In this document: piece by piece, positions 44,130-56,786 of the stretch
How the letters are laid out: every line of letters starts with the position of its first letter
Numbering within the stretch: the first letter of the stretch is position 1
Assembly (NCBI GenBank): GCA_964035545.1
Contig: OZ037767.1
Coordinates: 32,354,042 to 32,418,041, forward strand
DNA length: 64,000 nt
Direction of reading: 5' to 3'
DNA from: Bugula neritina
Taxonomy: Eukaryota > Bryozoa > Gymnolaemata > Cheilostomatida > Bugulidae
Notes under the pieces: model-generated
What the model was told of the DNA's origin: nothing
Seen by the model: the letters and a program-made list of their open reading frames with translations, nothing else
Databases searched by the model: none
Position numbers and translations under genes: made by a program

Positions 44130-45485
44130 GGAGCTAGGGTAAGGTTGGCAAGAGCTATTACAATAGGCTGTTTTAACTGTCATTAGAAACAAATATGGCA
44201 ATTCTTGAATGAAATAAACAGCTAAAACTTTTAAAGCTAAATATAACGACAGAAAAACAGCCAAGTGTTACGGTAGAATTAATCAACAGTGGACTTCGTA
44301 GCTAACAGAACATATAGTATCAGTATTTTATGCGCGGAACAGTACAGTTTTATCACTCTATACAGTTCTATGTGCACAACTTCCCAAAGTTATATATTCT
44401 ACACTTTACACAATTATATTGCAACTTTTATCAAAAGCACATGCTTCAGTGTTTGAGTAGTAAAGCTTGTTATGCTTATCCTAAATCATACTTTGGCGAA
44501 GGGAAGGTAGAAAAAGCTGAATCTAACATCATTTATGAGAGTAGCTATCCCCTGGTAGTAGCTTTATGAATGCTAAAACCTAATAGCACATAACACAGGG
44601 AAAGAGCAAATATTGTTACAATAAACAATTCATTTAGACACAAACCTGAACCGATGAAAAGTTTCGTTGAATCAAACACAGAGAGAAGACAACTTCTAGA
44701 TGGCATCTCACGAATATAAAACCAGTCTTGATAGCAAGGGAACTTTTATCTGCATGTGCTTAAACACAACTACAAAACAGACAATAAATATTATAAACTA
44801 CCTTAATATATAAAACATTTTATTTTAATTTGCTAATACAGTAAATGTTTGCAGAGCTGAGATACTTGTCTACTGACTACAAGTGATTAACTTGAACAAA
44901 TTCACAAGACTTGGAGTTAACAAGACTAAAATAATAAATAAACCATAACATTTTCACTACCACTTCAAACAGAAATAGATATACATGAATTATGGACATC
45001 AGTTATCAAAAATAATACAAGAAGCACAAGATAATTCTTCCAATACATCGTGTAAAACTAGTAAAATTGAAAACAGAGAAAATTATCGTAAATAATAAAT
45101 ACCTAATTATGTCCAAGATGGGGCTCTCAGAATTGACCACAGTTGGCTAGGTCCTATCTTCCTGGTGAAAACCATATGTTCTCTAATGTGTGAATATCTG
45201 AGCTGCTCGGAGTGATTCTAAAAAACAAAACACATTTGATAAATTAAAATTGTTGAATAAATGATGACAGATATATATGAGTCATCTCATAGGTCCTAAA
45301 ATCTAGAGTATTGAAAATTGTATCATGATAGAATCAACATAGTCTACAGAACCAGGAAAGACACTTCTTTGAATCAGAAACTTTTTCAGTTGAAACAACG
45401 TAAACTGAATATTCTACTTTTTAATTTCAAGGAATGATTACGACTATAATATGAGTATGTAACTGAAATAAAGTCAAACAAATTG
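44130..45485. repeat. Dispersed duplicated block b
   Basis: Matches 46680-47865 in the same orientation. Within it 45088-45357 is identical, as far as I can see, to 47452-47721, while flanking parts are clearly diverged. Confidence 0.85.
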
Positions 45486-45489
45486 AATT

Positions 45490-46679
45490 ATTGGGTCGGA
45501 GTTAGAATTTATTGCACAGTTATGGCTATTTTGAAAAGAAAATTTGATTTCAATTATGAGCCATACAGTACAGAGTAGCAAATCAATGAATTAAAATCAT
45601 AAGCTTGTACATGTGGTGAGCAAAGCGACAGCCGCACTATTACAGAAAGGTCATTAGAAAATGTTAGTGTAAATATTTGTGCGAAGTTTAATACTCCTGC
45701 AGAGGGGTTGATATAGAATCACAAAAATTATGTCTAATGATCATATATCACAACAAAATACCGTAATTATTAAAACGGCATTATATTAATAGATAAATTA
45801 ACCATCCCTTCAGTGTGGATAACAATTAATTAAGGCAAGCGGATAAAATAAAGCTGAAGACAGGTCTACTGTAAAATGAAAAATTTATAGAACAAAAATG
45901 GAAAAAAAAACTGTAAACACTGAAATAAAAATAAAATATAATACCAGCAAAAATGGCTTGGCATATTATATAATTAGTGGTACAGCAGCACCAATATTAT
46001 GCTTAGACAAAAAATTACCCCAAAGGATAAATTTTCAACAAACTAAAGAAATGAGCACTGACTCACTGCATCAACTATTAGCTAGAAAACCTTACATGAA
46101 ACTAAAAGCAGTAACAGCTAGGGAACTAAAATGTATAGCTCACTATTCTTAGTATTGATTTTGTGGTTTAGTTCAACAAACCAGAGGAGAACAGGGTAGA
46201 ATTGTTACCTTGAAATCAAGCCAATTTAAAGCCAAGCTAAATTGAGATTCATTATATAAGCCTTGCAGCTGCATTTACTCAATTGAGTGCTTTAAATATT
46301 TGTTTTTGTTTTGGAAATTTTTTAAAAGTTCTTAAACTTGTTCATTGAGCTAATACATATAAAACACTATAAATTAAGCTCATGAATTACAACCACGTTC
46401 AGTGCCAGTAAGATGCGCAGAATAAAACGTGTCCATCATTGAAACTACAATTAAATTAGGTTTCTGTTGGTAATCGAATAAAAATTGCTCAATTAAACAA
46501 TTCATTTATAATTTTTATTATAAATCTTTAGTGAAAACATGTAACAAAGGGCCAAAAACTGGGTGAAATCATCCGCAACTACCCTCTGTAAACATAATAT
46601 AGTAATATGAGGCACGCCTCCTACCGATAAGGAGCATGATGGTTGACAACGCCCTAAAATCGCCGCTCTCATATCGATC
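45490..46679. other. AT-rich DNA between blocks b and b'
   Basis: No recognised gene. An 84-codon open frame (45898-46152) has no family resemblance. Positions about 46140-46290 match about 47932-48080. Confidence 0.4.
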
Positions 46680-47865
46680 ATCTCAGGGCTGAGGCTGACA
46701 AGAGCTTTTACAATAGGCTGTTTTAACTTTTATTAGAAACATGTTTGACAATTTTTGAATGAAATTAACAGCTACAACTTTTAAAACAAAATAAAACGAC
46801 AGAAAAGCAGCTATGTGTTAAGGTAGTGTTAATCAACAGTGGATTTCATAGCTAATAGGAGCAGATATAGGTCAACTGAGTTCACTTAACTGCCTAGCAC
46901 TGGAAGTTTTACTAATTCCAAGGGTTGGTAGTAAAGGTTAGACAACTTTAACTTAATGAAAGGAAGAGTAAATATTGTTGCAGTAAACAATTCATTTAGA
47001 CGCAAACCTGAACTGATGAAAAGTTTTGATGAATGAAACACAGAGAGAAGACAACTTCTACAAGTTGGCTTGTGAGCATCGCATGGATATAAAACTGGTC
47101 TTGATATCAAGGTATAGCTTCTATCTGCATGTGGTTAAACACAACTACAAAACAGACAAGAAATATTCTAAACTACCTTGATATATAAAACGTTTCATTT
47201 TAATTAGCTAATAGTAAATGTTTGCAGATCGAGCTGGGATTCTAGTCTAAAGACTTTAAGTGATTAACTTGAACAAATCCACAGGACTTGGAGTTAACAA
47301 GGCTAAAATTACGAATAAAAGATAAAATTCTTACTACTTCAAACAGAAATAGATAAACAAGAATTATGAACATTAGAATACAAGAAGTACAAAATAATGA
47401 GTTGCTTAACATCATTTAAAATTGGTAAAATTGAAAACAGAGAAAATTATCGTAAATAATAAATACCTAATTATGTCCAAGATGGGGCTCTCAGAATTGA
47501 CCACAGTTGGCTAGGTCCTATCTTCCTGGTGAAAACCATATGTTCTCTAATGTGTGAATATCTGAGCTGCTCGGAGTGATTCTAAAAAACAAAACACATT
47601 TGATAAATTAAAATTGTTGAATAAATGATGACAGATATATATGAGTCATCTCATAGGTCCTAAAATCTAGAGTATTGAAAATTGTATCATGATAGAATCA
47701 ACATAGTCTACAGAACCAGGAAAGAAACATCTTTGAACAAGAAATATAACTTGTTTTTTATAGTTACAGCAGTTGAAACTGAATTTATTCCACTTAAACT
47801 TTTCAATTTCGAACCATGATTATGACCATGATGAGTATGTAACCGAAATAAAGTCAAACAAAATA
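46680..47865. repeat. Dispersed duplicated block b'
   Basis: Second copy of 44130-45485; followed at 47932 by the second copy of the small block at 46140. Confidence 0.85.
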
Positions 47866-48089
47866 AATCATTCAGCATAAGTTGAACATTATTATAGCGA
47901 GAAAAACATTAAAATATTAGATTTCAATTACACTATTATTCTTAGTATTGATTTTGTAGTTCAGTTCAACAGACCAGAGTAGAACAGGGTAAAAGTTACG
48001 TCAAAGTCAAGCCAATTTGAAGCAAAGCTAAATTGAAATTTATTATAAGCCTTGCAGTTGCATTTACTCAAATGACTGCAGAATCAAAT

Positions 48090-49639
48090 TGACTAGAAAT
48101 GGGTAGCAGTCTATCAATTAAATAAAATAATCAATGTGAATTCCAAGCCTATGAATAAATACAGATCAACAATCAGTAAACTAAAAGATAACGTTGATAA
48201 AAAGTTATTAAATGGCATGGTAAATAATTGTTTACCTTGGTAAGATGACCAAACAGTTTCATGCAGTTGCACAACCATTCACTATGAAAAGCAATTTACT
48301 ACAATGACAGTGCAGCAGACGTGCTCAGTCATCCGTAACCAATCACTGCTCAGTCGTCTGTAACTGATCACGTGATTATTGGGGCATGCGCTACATATCT
48401 CATGACTCACTTCCAATAGTGTGTTAGCAATTCAGTGCAATCTGTATGCAGCAAAAAGAGCAATACTAACTTTGGTGCCTAAAATTCTATGAGGCTTCAA
48501 GTTTCAGAATATAATGAAGGGAAAACAGAGATGTAGCAATCAAATACTTTTAAAAATTTGTCTTTTTTAGGCAGCATTATCAATCATGCTTAGGGCAAGA
48601 AAAATAGGAAAAGATATCACTATGCTAAATTAACCAGTAAGAAAAGAAACACAAATTCACGACACAAAGAGACATAAAGTAATTGAACAGGTAAGCTAAG
48701 AAAACTGCTTGTTCTAGAAGCCATTCAGTGTTGCAACTTGGTGTTTTGATTTTTGGAATTTTTATGGAGCTTTATCATCCTTCTAACCATTCACCATTAA
48801 ATCACTAATTTCTGTTATTGAATGCAACTAGAGAGTAGCATGAGGTTAGGGACCTACAGCAAAAGGCCAGGGTTTCGCTTGCCCTTGCTTAGTCCCAACT
48901 CTGACTACTGTTTGCAGGTAAACATTGAAATACTTGTTCACATGTGTTGGGGAGGCCATGGTCATGAATTACTAGACAATCTGTATAGCATTAGGTTTAC
49001 TATAAGATGTGTATACTGTCACTGCCTGATAAAACAACATTTGTCAATAATAATTTTAAATAGCATGATTCTTAGGATGAGGAAAATTTTTACTTAATGC
49101 AATCTCATATTTCTAAACATTTATAGTTCTCAATAATTTAAACGTATATACTGAAAATACATCAAACTTGAATGTTTGGTAAATAATAGTAAGAGAAATA
49201 GAAGCTATGATATAACAACAGAGAACAATTAAAGGACTGGAGAAAATAATGAGTTGAAATAATACATACCACGAACAAATACAGACGAGGATTACAGGGA
49301 TGGGAAGAATAACACAGAGAGAAAAAGAGTACAGGTTGCTGTTCCTCTGCCCATTCTGTAACACAAAAAATGGTAAATAAACTTGTTCAAAATACACTAG
49401 AAAAAAGGAAGCAATAGAAACATCACCTGTAGAATTTTTTCTATCAAATTGACAAATTTATTAGCAAATTCCAAGCATTCAGAAAACCCTCAACACTATG
49501 CTAACACTGTATAGAAGTATATATTATATCTAAAGTTTCTAACTGGTTAAATAATTGAACCAACATCAAAATTCTCTACTCGTATAATACAGATGTGTGA
49601 TATAAGTAGGAAATCTAGTAACCTAATGAGTTTAGTATA
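48090..49639. other. AT-rich DNA, no recognised gene
   Basis: No coding family or repeat array recognised; short frames only. Confidence 0.45.
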
Positions 49640-50395
49640 AAACAGTATAAATTTACAGCTCTAAAACCTGCATGGTAAACCAACAAGTCAAAACATCAAG
49701 GCAGACATTCACAATAAAAGTGACTTTAAAACATTAAAATTTAATTGAAGCATGAAACATGTTTTTTTTAGATAATACAGTATAGAAAATAAGTATGTTG
49801 TATAATGCATAGTAGGAGAGACTTTGACAAAATTGGCCCAAGCTAACACCCAAATGTTAGTCATTCAAAATTGGAATATTCAGCAGATTGGGGTAAAATA
49901 ATATAATTATAACATAGAAGTAAACATCAACCACCACATGTATGTATAATCAGGTTAAGTTAAGGCACATAAAACATCCAAGTCATATCGACTTACAGAG
50001 AAGTAAATTATTATATCGGTTTAGCTTCAGTGCAACTTTTATTTGTAATTCTTGAAAATACAACTTGATGAAAAGTTTGAAACTGTTTACTTGTTGAATT
50101 GTGATTAAATGCAAATTTGTGAACAATTCTTTAGATAAATAGCTTCATCAAGGAGACATGTTATACTTAATAAGTATTACCTCCATATATAGCTCTTACA
50201 GCTGACGCATGCCAAGAATAATCTAGAATGAATTTGCCGAACTTTATACCCAATTGGTTGGTTGTCTAGTAGCTGACCATGTGACCATCACACCAGTTAC
50301 TGTAATAATAAAGTAGTCTATAATTATGTGGTGTTGCATATGATGAAAAACAATGAAATAAACATAAAATTCTAAATACAGCTCCTTTATTACAA
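49640..50395. repeat. Dispersed duplicated block a'
   Basis: Second copy of 42655-43690 without the 260-bp internal segment; it ends about 50 bp before segmental duplication copy B. Confidence 0.8.
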
Positions 50396-50995
50396 CAGCA
50401 GTAGGAAAAGCCAAAAAAATGAGAAATGGAAAGATACAAAACAATCAACAATGCAATATTGCAAAGTTTTTTAAAATAAAAATGAGTATAGGCTATTTCT
50501 AACCATTTTAGTATCCAAAATCCATAATTTTGATAATTTTACATATATAGCGCATAAACATCTCTGATACAAATAATAAAACTATTTAACACTGAGTGTA
50601 AACTTTATCATATTGATTGTAACTAAAATTCACCTTTAAACTTATATCTCACTTACACAACACCAAACAATTCCATTGCTATCGCTATAATTACTATTGA
50701 ATTTAATATTCTTACATTAATAACATGTAAAAATATTTTGTTTTATGATGGAGCTAAACTCAAACCTGAAATGGAATTTTCTTTTTAAATATGATAGTAT
50801 ATACTAACTATATACATATACACTGCATAGATTTAAATATTTATTTTAGTTTTTTATATAGAAAAAGTTCAAAACGACTATAATATAATGTCTAATGAAA
50901 TAAATACCACCGATTTGTTCTTTCTACTTACATTAATTTTTAGTTTAAGAATTTTTCTATAAGTGAAGGATGTCTTCAAGGTGAAGGACATCTTT

Positions 50996-51592
50996 GTGTG
51001 TGTCAGCAATCCCTCGTGTGACGAGTATGATGTCTGCTTGCAAGCCCTAGTCTGTGCCCTGATCCGTAATCCGTTCCAGTTCGAAAATCCGTAAAATCGT
51101 ACTAGAGGTTGTGAGCTCTGAGGTGACTCACAAGCCCAATTCGAGATCGGCATAATTTGCCACAGTGAGGACAAATGTTACTAGAGTCAGTCACTGGTGG
51201 GTGTGTAACAGAGCATAACTCCCTGCTTTTCCTTAACAACCGTTTGTGCTCTCGTTTTTGGCGTTGTTGTTGTTCAAAAATCGCTGTCCCTTGATGCACA
51301 ACAGTTCTCCAATTTTTTCTGTCCAAGGCCTGAACTTCCCAGGTCTGTGGTCAAATAAAACACTGCTTAAGGCTCTCGTGTAGAGTGTCTTTATACCTTT
51401 TCCTCTGACCACCCTGTGAGCGATTTCCAGTGTTCAGCTCAGAGTACATGATCTTTTTTGGTAGCCGGTTATCATCCATTCTTACCACATGGCCAGACCA
51501 CTTCAGTTGTCTCTTCACAATCATGGTAGTAATACTTGTAGTTTGCGCTTTATCGAGGACACTGTTAGTAGTCTGCCTGTCTTGCCTTGCCC
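50996..51592 (-). mobile_element. 5'-truncated LINE insertion with 74-bp target duplication
   Basis: Absent from copy A at the same site. On the minus strand it encodes the C-terminal tail of a non-LTR element (IVKRQLKWSGHVVRMDDNR, then YKDTLHESLK) and after a break ends with a zinc-finger-like CPHCGKLCRSRIGLVSHLRA. Its 3' end is a short acacac tail. The flanks 50922-50995 and 51593-51666 are direct repeats with one mismatch. Confidence 0.93.
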
Positions 51593-51779
51593 TTCTACTT
51601 ACATTAATTTTTAGTTTAAGAATTTTTTTATAAGTGAAGGATGTCTTCAAGGTGAAGGACATCTTTAAGGTGACAGTCTAGGACTACTCTAGTGTGTTAA
51701 CTAAATGTGAATAAGCACAGTGAAACATTTACAATAGAACTCTCATCTCTACAGACTAGTTTGAATACTTTCTTTACAC

Positions 51780-52100
51780 ACAGTGAGAACAAGGTAACAC
51801 GACAAGAATAAGGTAACACAGCAAGAAAAGAGTCACACAGCAAGAAAAAGGTGACGTACAGCAAGAATAAGGTGACACAGTCACACAGCAAAAATAAGGT
51901 AACACAGCAAGAATAAGGTCACACAGCAAGAATAAGGTGACACAGTCACACAGCAAAAATAAGGTAACACAGCAAGAATAAGGTCACACAGCAAGAATAA
52001 GGTGACACAGTCACACAGCAAGAATAAGGTGACACAGTCACACAGCAAGAATAAGGTAACACAGCAAGAATAAGGTCACACAGCAAGAAAAAGGTGAAGA
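51780..52100. repeat. Minisatellite downstream of GM2A-like copy B
   Basis: Repeats of cacagcaagaataaggtgac, the counterpart of 28690-28920, with more copies and clear block duplication (acagtcacacagcaaaaata recurs). Confidence 0.88.
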
Positions 52101-52220
52101 ATAAAATTATGTTATACTTAGATATCTTTTACAGCATGAGTCAATGCAATTATTTTGTTCAGAGGTCTTTATATTTGAAACATTTAATTCAAAGTACATT
52201 TTACCAAAAATAAAATATAT

Positions 52221-54613
52221 TTATTTAACAAACAATTCCGTTAAGTTTTCAGGACAATCTATTGTGGGAGCAACTTCAAAGTCCATGTTCATACAGCCAA
52301 CCAGGTTGTCATTGTTTGTGGTGTCTCTCAACTCAACTTTAACAACATATCCTCCCTATAAAATGATATATAGTAATATAATAATACATGACATGTAACA
52401 GTAATATATAGCATATAATAATAACATAACAGAATAAATACAATAATTTTACTGACCTCAATAAGCCATTCAGGCATTCTTTCCTTAAAAGAAGACAAGT
52501 TTACCAGCACTTTATCCTTAGTGGCTATACGCCGGGCAGGGAAAGGACATTTGCAAGGAACATTGTACTCCTTGAAGAAAGAAGGGCAGGAGTTAGTTTT
52601 AATCCATTCTTGTAAGAGAGGGAAATCGCATGATCCTTTATATTCGCTGCACATAAAACAGACAAATATACCACTTACCATGTACAAATATACCACTTAC
52701 CATGTACAAATATACCACTTACCATATGTACCAATATACCACTTACCATGTACAAATATACCACTTACCATGTATTAGTATACCACTTACCATGTATCAG
52801 TATACCACTTACCATGTATCAGTATACCACTTACCATGTACCAATATACCACTTACCATGTATTAGTATACCACTTACCATGTACCAATATACCACTTAC
52901 CATGTATCAGTATACCACTTACCATGTACCAATATACCACTTACCATGTATTAGTATACCACTTACCATGTACCAATATACCACTTACCATGTACCAATA
53001 TACCACTTACCATGTATCAGTATAGGTACCACTTACCATGTACCAATATATCCTTCAACGCCTGCATTAGGGATAGCTCCAATATTTGTGCAAGGTATCT
53101 ACAAATAGATGTATATATGCGTAGTGCGTACCCACATTAGTCTGCAGGTATAAAGTTGCAAGCCAATATGATTGCTCACTCAACTTGTTTGAAGCAGTAT
53201 TTTTACAAACCTCCCAGAGAAAGTTACCAAGGTTTCGTTTCTTCAAATTTACATTCATTCTGACGCCATCTCCAATTTGATTGAATGTTTCCACATCTAC
53301 CGCCACGGTGATGTTATCATTAAAGTTGAATGGCATAGGGGAGATATCAATGTTGTGGAACTTAATGTATGCATCGCTAGGGCCTGATAAAAATCAATGT
53401 ATAGTGTCACTATTCCAAATATAGCACATTATTAGATTATAGCACATAATAGAATATAGCGCATATTAGAGTATAGCACATATTATAATATAGCACATAT
53501 TAGAATATAGCACATATTAAAATATAGCACATATCAGAATATAGCACATATATCAGAATATAGCATATATTAAAATATATCACATATCAGAACATAGCAC
53601 ATATCAGAATATAGCACATATTAGAACATATCACATATCAGAATATAGCACATATTAGAACATATCACATATCAGAATATAGCACATATCAGAATATAGC
53701 ACATATTAGAACATATCACATATCAGAATATAGCACATATTAGAATATAGCACATATTAGAATATAGCACATATCAGAATATAGCACATATTAGAATATA
53801 GCACATATCAGAATATAGCACATATCAGAATATAGCACATATTAGAATATATCACATATCAGAATATAGCACATATATCAGAATATAGCATATATTAAAA
53901 TATATCACATATCAGAACATAGCACATATCAGAATATAGCACATATTAGAACATATCACATATCAGAATATAGCACATATTAGAACATATCACATATCAG
54001 AATATAGCACATATTAGAATATAGCACATATTAGAATATAGCACATATCAGAATATAGCACATATTAGAATATAGCACATATCAGAATATAGCACATATC
54101 AGAATATAGCACATATTAGAATATATCACATATTAGAATATATCACATATCAGAATATAGCACATATTAGAATATAGCACATATCAGAATATAGCACATA
54201 TTAGAATATAGCACATATCAGAATATAGCACATATCAGAATATAGCGCATATTAGAATATATCACATATCAGAATATAGCACATATTAGAATATAGCACA
54301 TATCAGAATATAGCACATATCAGAATATAGCACATATTAGAATATATCACATATCAGAATATAGCACATATTAGAATATAGCACATATCAGAATATAGCA
54401 CATATCAGAATATAGCACATATTAGAATATATCACATATCAGAATATAGCACATATCAGAATATAGCACATATCAGAATATAGCACATATTAGAATATAA
54501 CACATATCAGAATATAGCACATATATTATAGCACACATACCACAATCTGTGACCACACTAACAGCGGAAGCTAGAGCAAAGCTCAGAACGAATGCTACAA
54601 CACGAGACAGCAT
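52221..54613 (-). CDS. GM2-activator-like secreted lipid-binding protein, copy B
   Basis: Five exons parallel to copy A: 54541-54613, 53211-53383, 53037-53098, 52457-52646, 52221-52355; phases agree, 210 aa. Signal peptide, ITVAVDVE strand, PCTN, YKGSCDFP, VPCKCPFP and LVGCMNMDLEV are kept. Differences from copy A include NDN for NNN, RMNVNL for RMSVNL, FFKEYNV for FFEEYKV, and RMPEWL for RLPGWL. Near the end one base fewer (ccgttaag for cctttcaag) shifts the frame, so the last residues are NLTELFVK instead of NLKGIVC. Both genes look intact, and charge-changing differences near the lipid-binding end could alter ligand preference (inference). Confidence 0.87.
52670..53048. repeat. Donor-spanning 22-bp minisatellite, intron 3 of GM2A-like copy B
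   Basis: Same unit as copy A (minus strand tatattggtacatg plus gtaagtgg), about 17 copies, with a tactgatacatg variant interspersed that copy A lacks. Confidence 0.93.
53410..54530. repeat. Expanded minisatellite, intron 1 of GM2A-like copy B
   Basis: tatagcacatattagaa-type units as in copy A but about 2.7 times longer, with higher-order repeats: the run gcacatatatcagaatatag recurs at about 53538 and 53870. Confidence 0.92.
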
Positions 54614-55418
54614 GGCTACTTGGCAAGTAATGGCGGAGAGAGGAATGCTAAAGGCTTTTATTTGATGGTGCAGAGTGTGTGAGAGCCTCGCCACATGACT
54701 CTTTGATAACCAGCTGATGCTCGTTCACAAACTGAAAGCTGGGTTACACACATCCTGTTAATGACCCTTGCTCTGTGTGTGTTAATACATACTTGTATAC
54801 CCCCTCCCTTCTCCCCGTGACTGAGACCTCTGTGTGCGTGCGTGTGTGCATGCGTGTGTGTCTGTGTGTCACACGAACTTGTATTAACAAATGATAGAAA
54901 CTATGTTTACTGCTATTGTACCATACTTCATTGTTAAGCAGCACAAGTGTTGATGTGCAATATAGCAATACCATAATTTAAGAAAGGTTTGTGTCTTTAG
55001 AAATGTACTAAGAGAGTCGCCCAGTCAGAACTCACAAGCAAATTTCTGCCAAAAGTGTTACACATTATATTTATTCATAGAAATACAGCATTACTACATC
55101 CACTGCAGCTTCCTTGCGGCGAAGTTCCGCCTTATGACGCATCAACCACGTGACCTGTTCTGGACGACAGGCGCAGGCGACATTCCAAGGTCACTCATAA
55201 TCCGACTGACCGACCGCGGAAAGGTAACAAAGTTTTTCACATCTAGCGATCATATTTGACCACTGCTTCTCAACTGCTCCTCTAACTTTTAAACAAGAAA
55301 TTTTCCACTCACGCTAAAGATAAATAATCAGCTCAAACATGTCAGCTAAACCGTAAAGACAATCACAATGTCAATGTGAATGTTGATTGAAAATGAAAGT
55401 GATCCGTGTGTTATACTT

Positions 55419-55744
55419 GAAACATTAAGTATAGTGAGTATATAATTACCTGAGAGTTACTCGAAGTATGTAGGCATGACATTGAAATATCGAAAGAACA
55501 ATAAAGTGGGGTCTGGCCGGCCAGGGGAAATACAAGGACCAAAAGTATAGTACTGATTTATAATTATTTTATCACAAAGTCTATCGGCGTGTTTATCTAC
55601 TGTAGGCTGACATCTTTCATCTCGTAGTCCTCGTTCGTCTTTGACCCAATATGTATTTTAATAAACAAATGCACATGACATTATAACGTAGCATCTCGCT
55701 AGTCCGTAATTAGTGATAAACAAAAGACACATAATAATATAACA
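55419..55744 (-). mobile_element. 3' LTR of a Ty3/gypsy element
   Basis: On the minus strand it starts tgttatattattatg directly after a polypurine tract (aagaagggaga, 55745-55755) and ends near tttca at the border with segmental copy B. About 326 bp. The right border is firm; the left is placed by the loss of similarity with copy A. The 5' LTR is missing. Confidence 0.75.
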
Positions 55745-55895
55745 TCTCCCTTCTTAAGCAGGTGACTTCCTTCTATAACATTGTGATTAAGGTTGCTGAG
55801 ATTAATAATATGATACGAGTATACATGATTAATATGGATTGGGGATTAACAATGAAACTAAATAACTATGTACAGGGTGGGAAACGGCTAATAGC

Positions 55896-56780
55896 TTATC
55901 CCATGTGGAAGTCCTTGTATTTAGCGGGGAGGACTCCACGGTTGCTTCTGGGTTGACGCTCTGGTGGTGGTGCCGCGTTCCTGAGAGGTGTTGCAGGCAG
56001 GGCAGGCATGTGGGGGGATTCATTAGGAGCATCTCCAACATCAGTATCAGCAGCATCAGCGGCACCAAGGGTCTGTGTGTTATCTGGTTTGAGGTGAACA
56101 CGATTCCTACGCACTATAGACTGACCGTTGTCAACCAAGTAGGATCTGGGGGAGTCATGCTGTTCGACAATCATTCCTGGCGACCATTCTTTGTCAGTGC
56201 TTGACCTGATTAGTGCAGGAGTCCCAGGTTCCAGATCAGCCAACGGTCGTGCATGGCGGTCATGGTACTTCTTCTGCAAGTTTTGGTTGGCTATTAGTTG
56301 TTGGCTAGCTTCAATAACAACTGGTTTAAGCGACTCGGCAGTGATTGGCAAATCACTTCTTAGGGCTCTGTTGAACAGAAGCTTAGCTGGACTGAAAGCA
56401 CAGCCAGTGATAGGAGATTGCCTGTATCTGAGTAGTGACCTGTATATATCCTCTCTTTCATCCTCACATTTTTTTAGAAAGGCTTTCATCGTTTGCACAT
56501 AACGCTCAGCCATTCCATTGGACTTAGGGTAGTGCGGACTAGATGTTACAATGGTGAAGCACCAGCTTGATGCAAAAGTCTGCATGATTCTACTGCTGAA
56601 AGGCATGTTGTCCGCCAGAATGAACACTGGCACCCCGTGTACAGCAAATATGGATTTCAATGCCAAAATCACGTCTTCAGCAGTCTTTCTCCTGAGTAAT
56701 CTCAGCTCGGGGAAGTGAGAGTAACAGTCCACAACTACCAAGTAATCATTATTCTTATAGGACAGTATATCCATAGCCAC
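55896..56780 (-). pseudogene. Ty3/gypsy integrase core, downstream of an in-frame stop
   Basis: In the same frame as the upstream polyprotein but separated from it by one TAG (56787-56789). It has the D,D,E catalytic residues: AMDIL, ILADN and NGMAE. It continues into a C-terminal region with RRNRVHLKP and a Pro/Ala-rich tail that ends before the polypurine tract. The element is interrupted here and truncated at its 5' end. Confidence 0.9.
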
Positions 56781-56786
56781 TTTATT

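Larger units (their letters stand above)
50445..55418. repeat. Segmental duplication, copy B
   Basis: Same borders and orientation as copy A (28031-31385). It is longer because of a LINE insertion (597 bp plus a 74-bp duplication) and a larger intron 1 array in its GM2A-like gene. The Ty3/gypsy LTR begins directly at its right end. Confidence 0.95.

Noticed and set aside
45898-46152. 84-codon frame starting MEKKTVNTEIK
   Set aside because: No family resemblance, no splice or promoter context, AT-rich codon use expected by chance.
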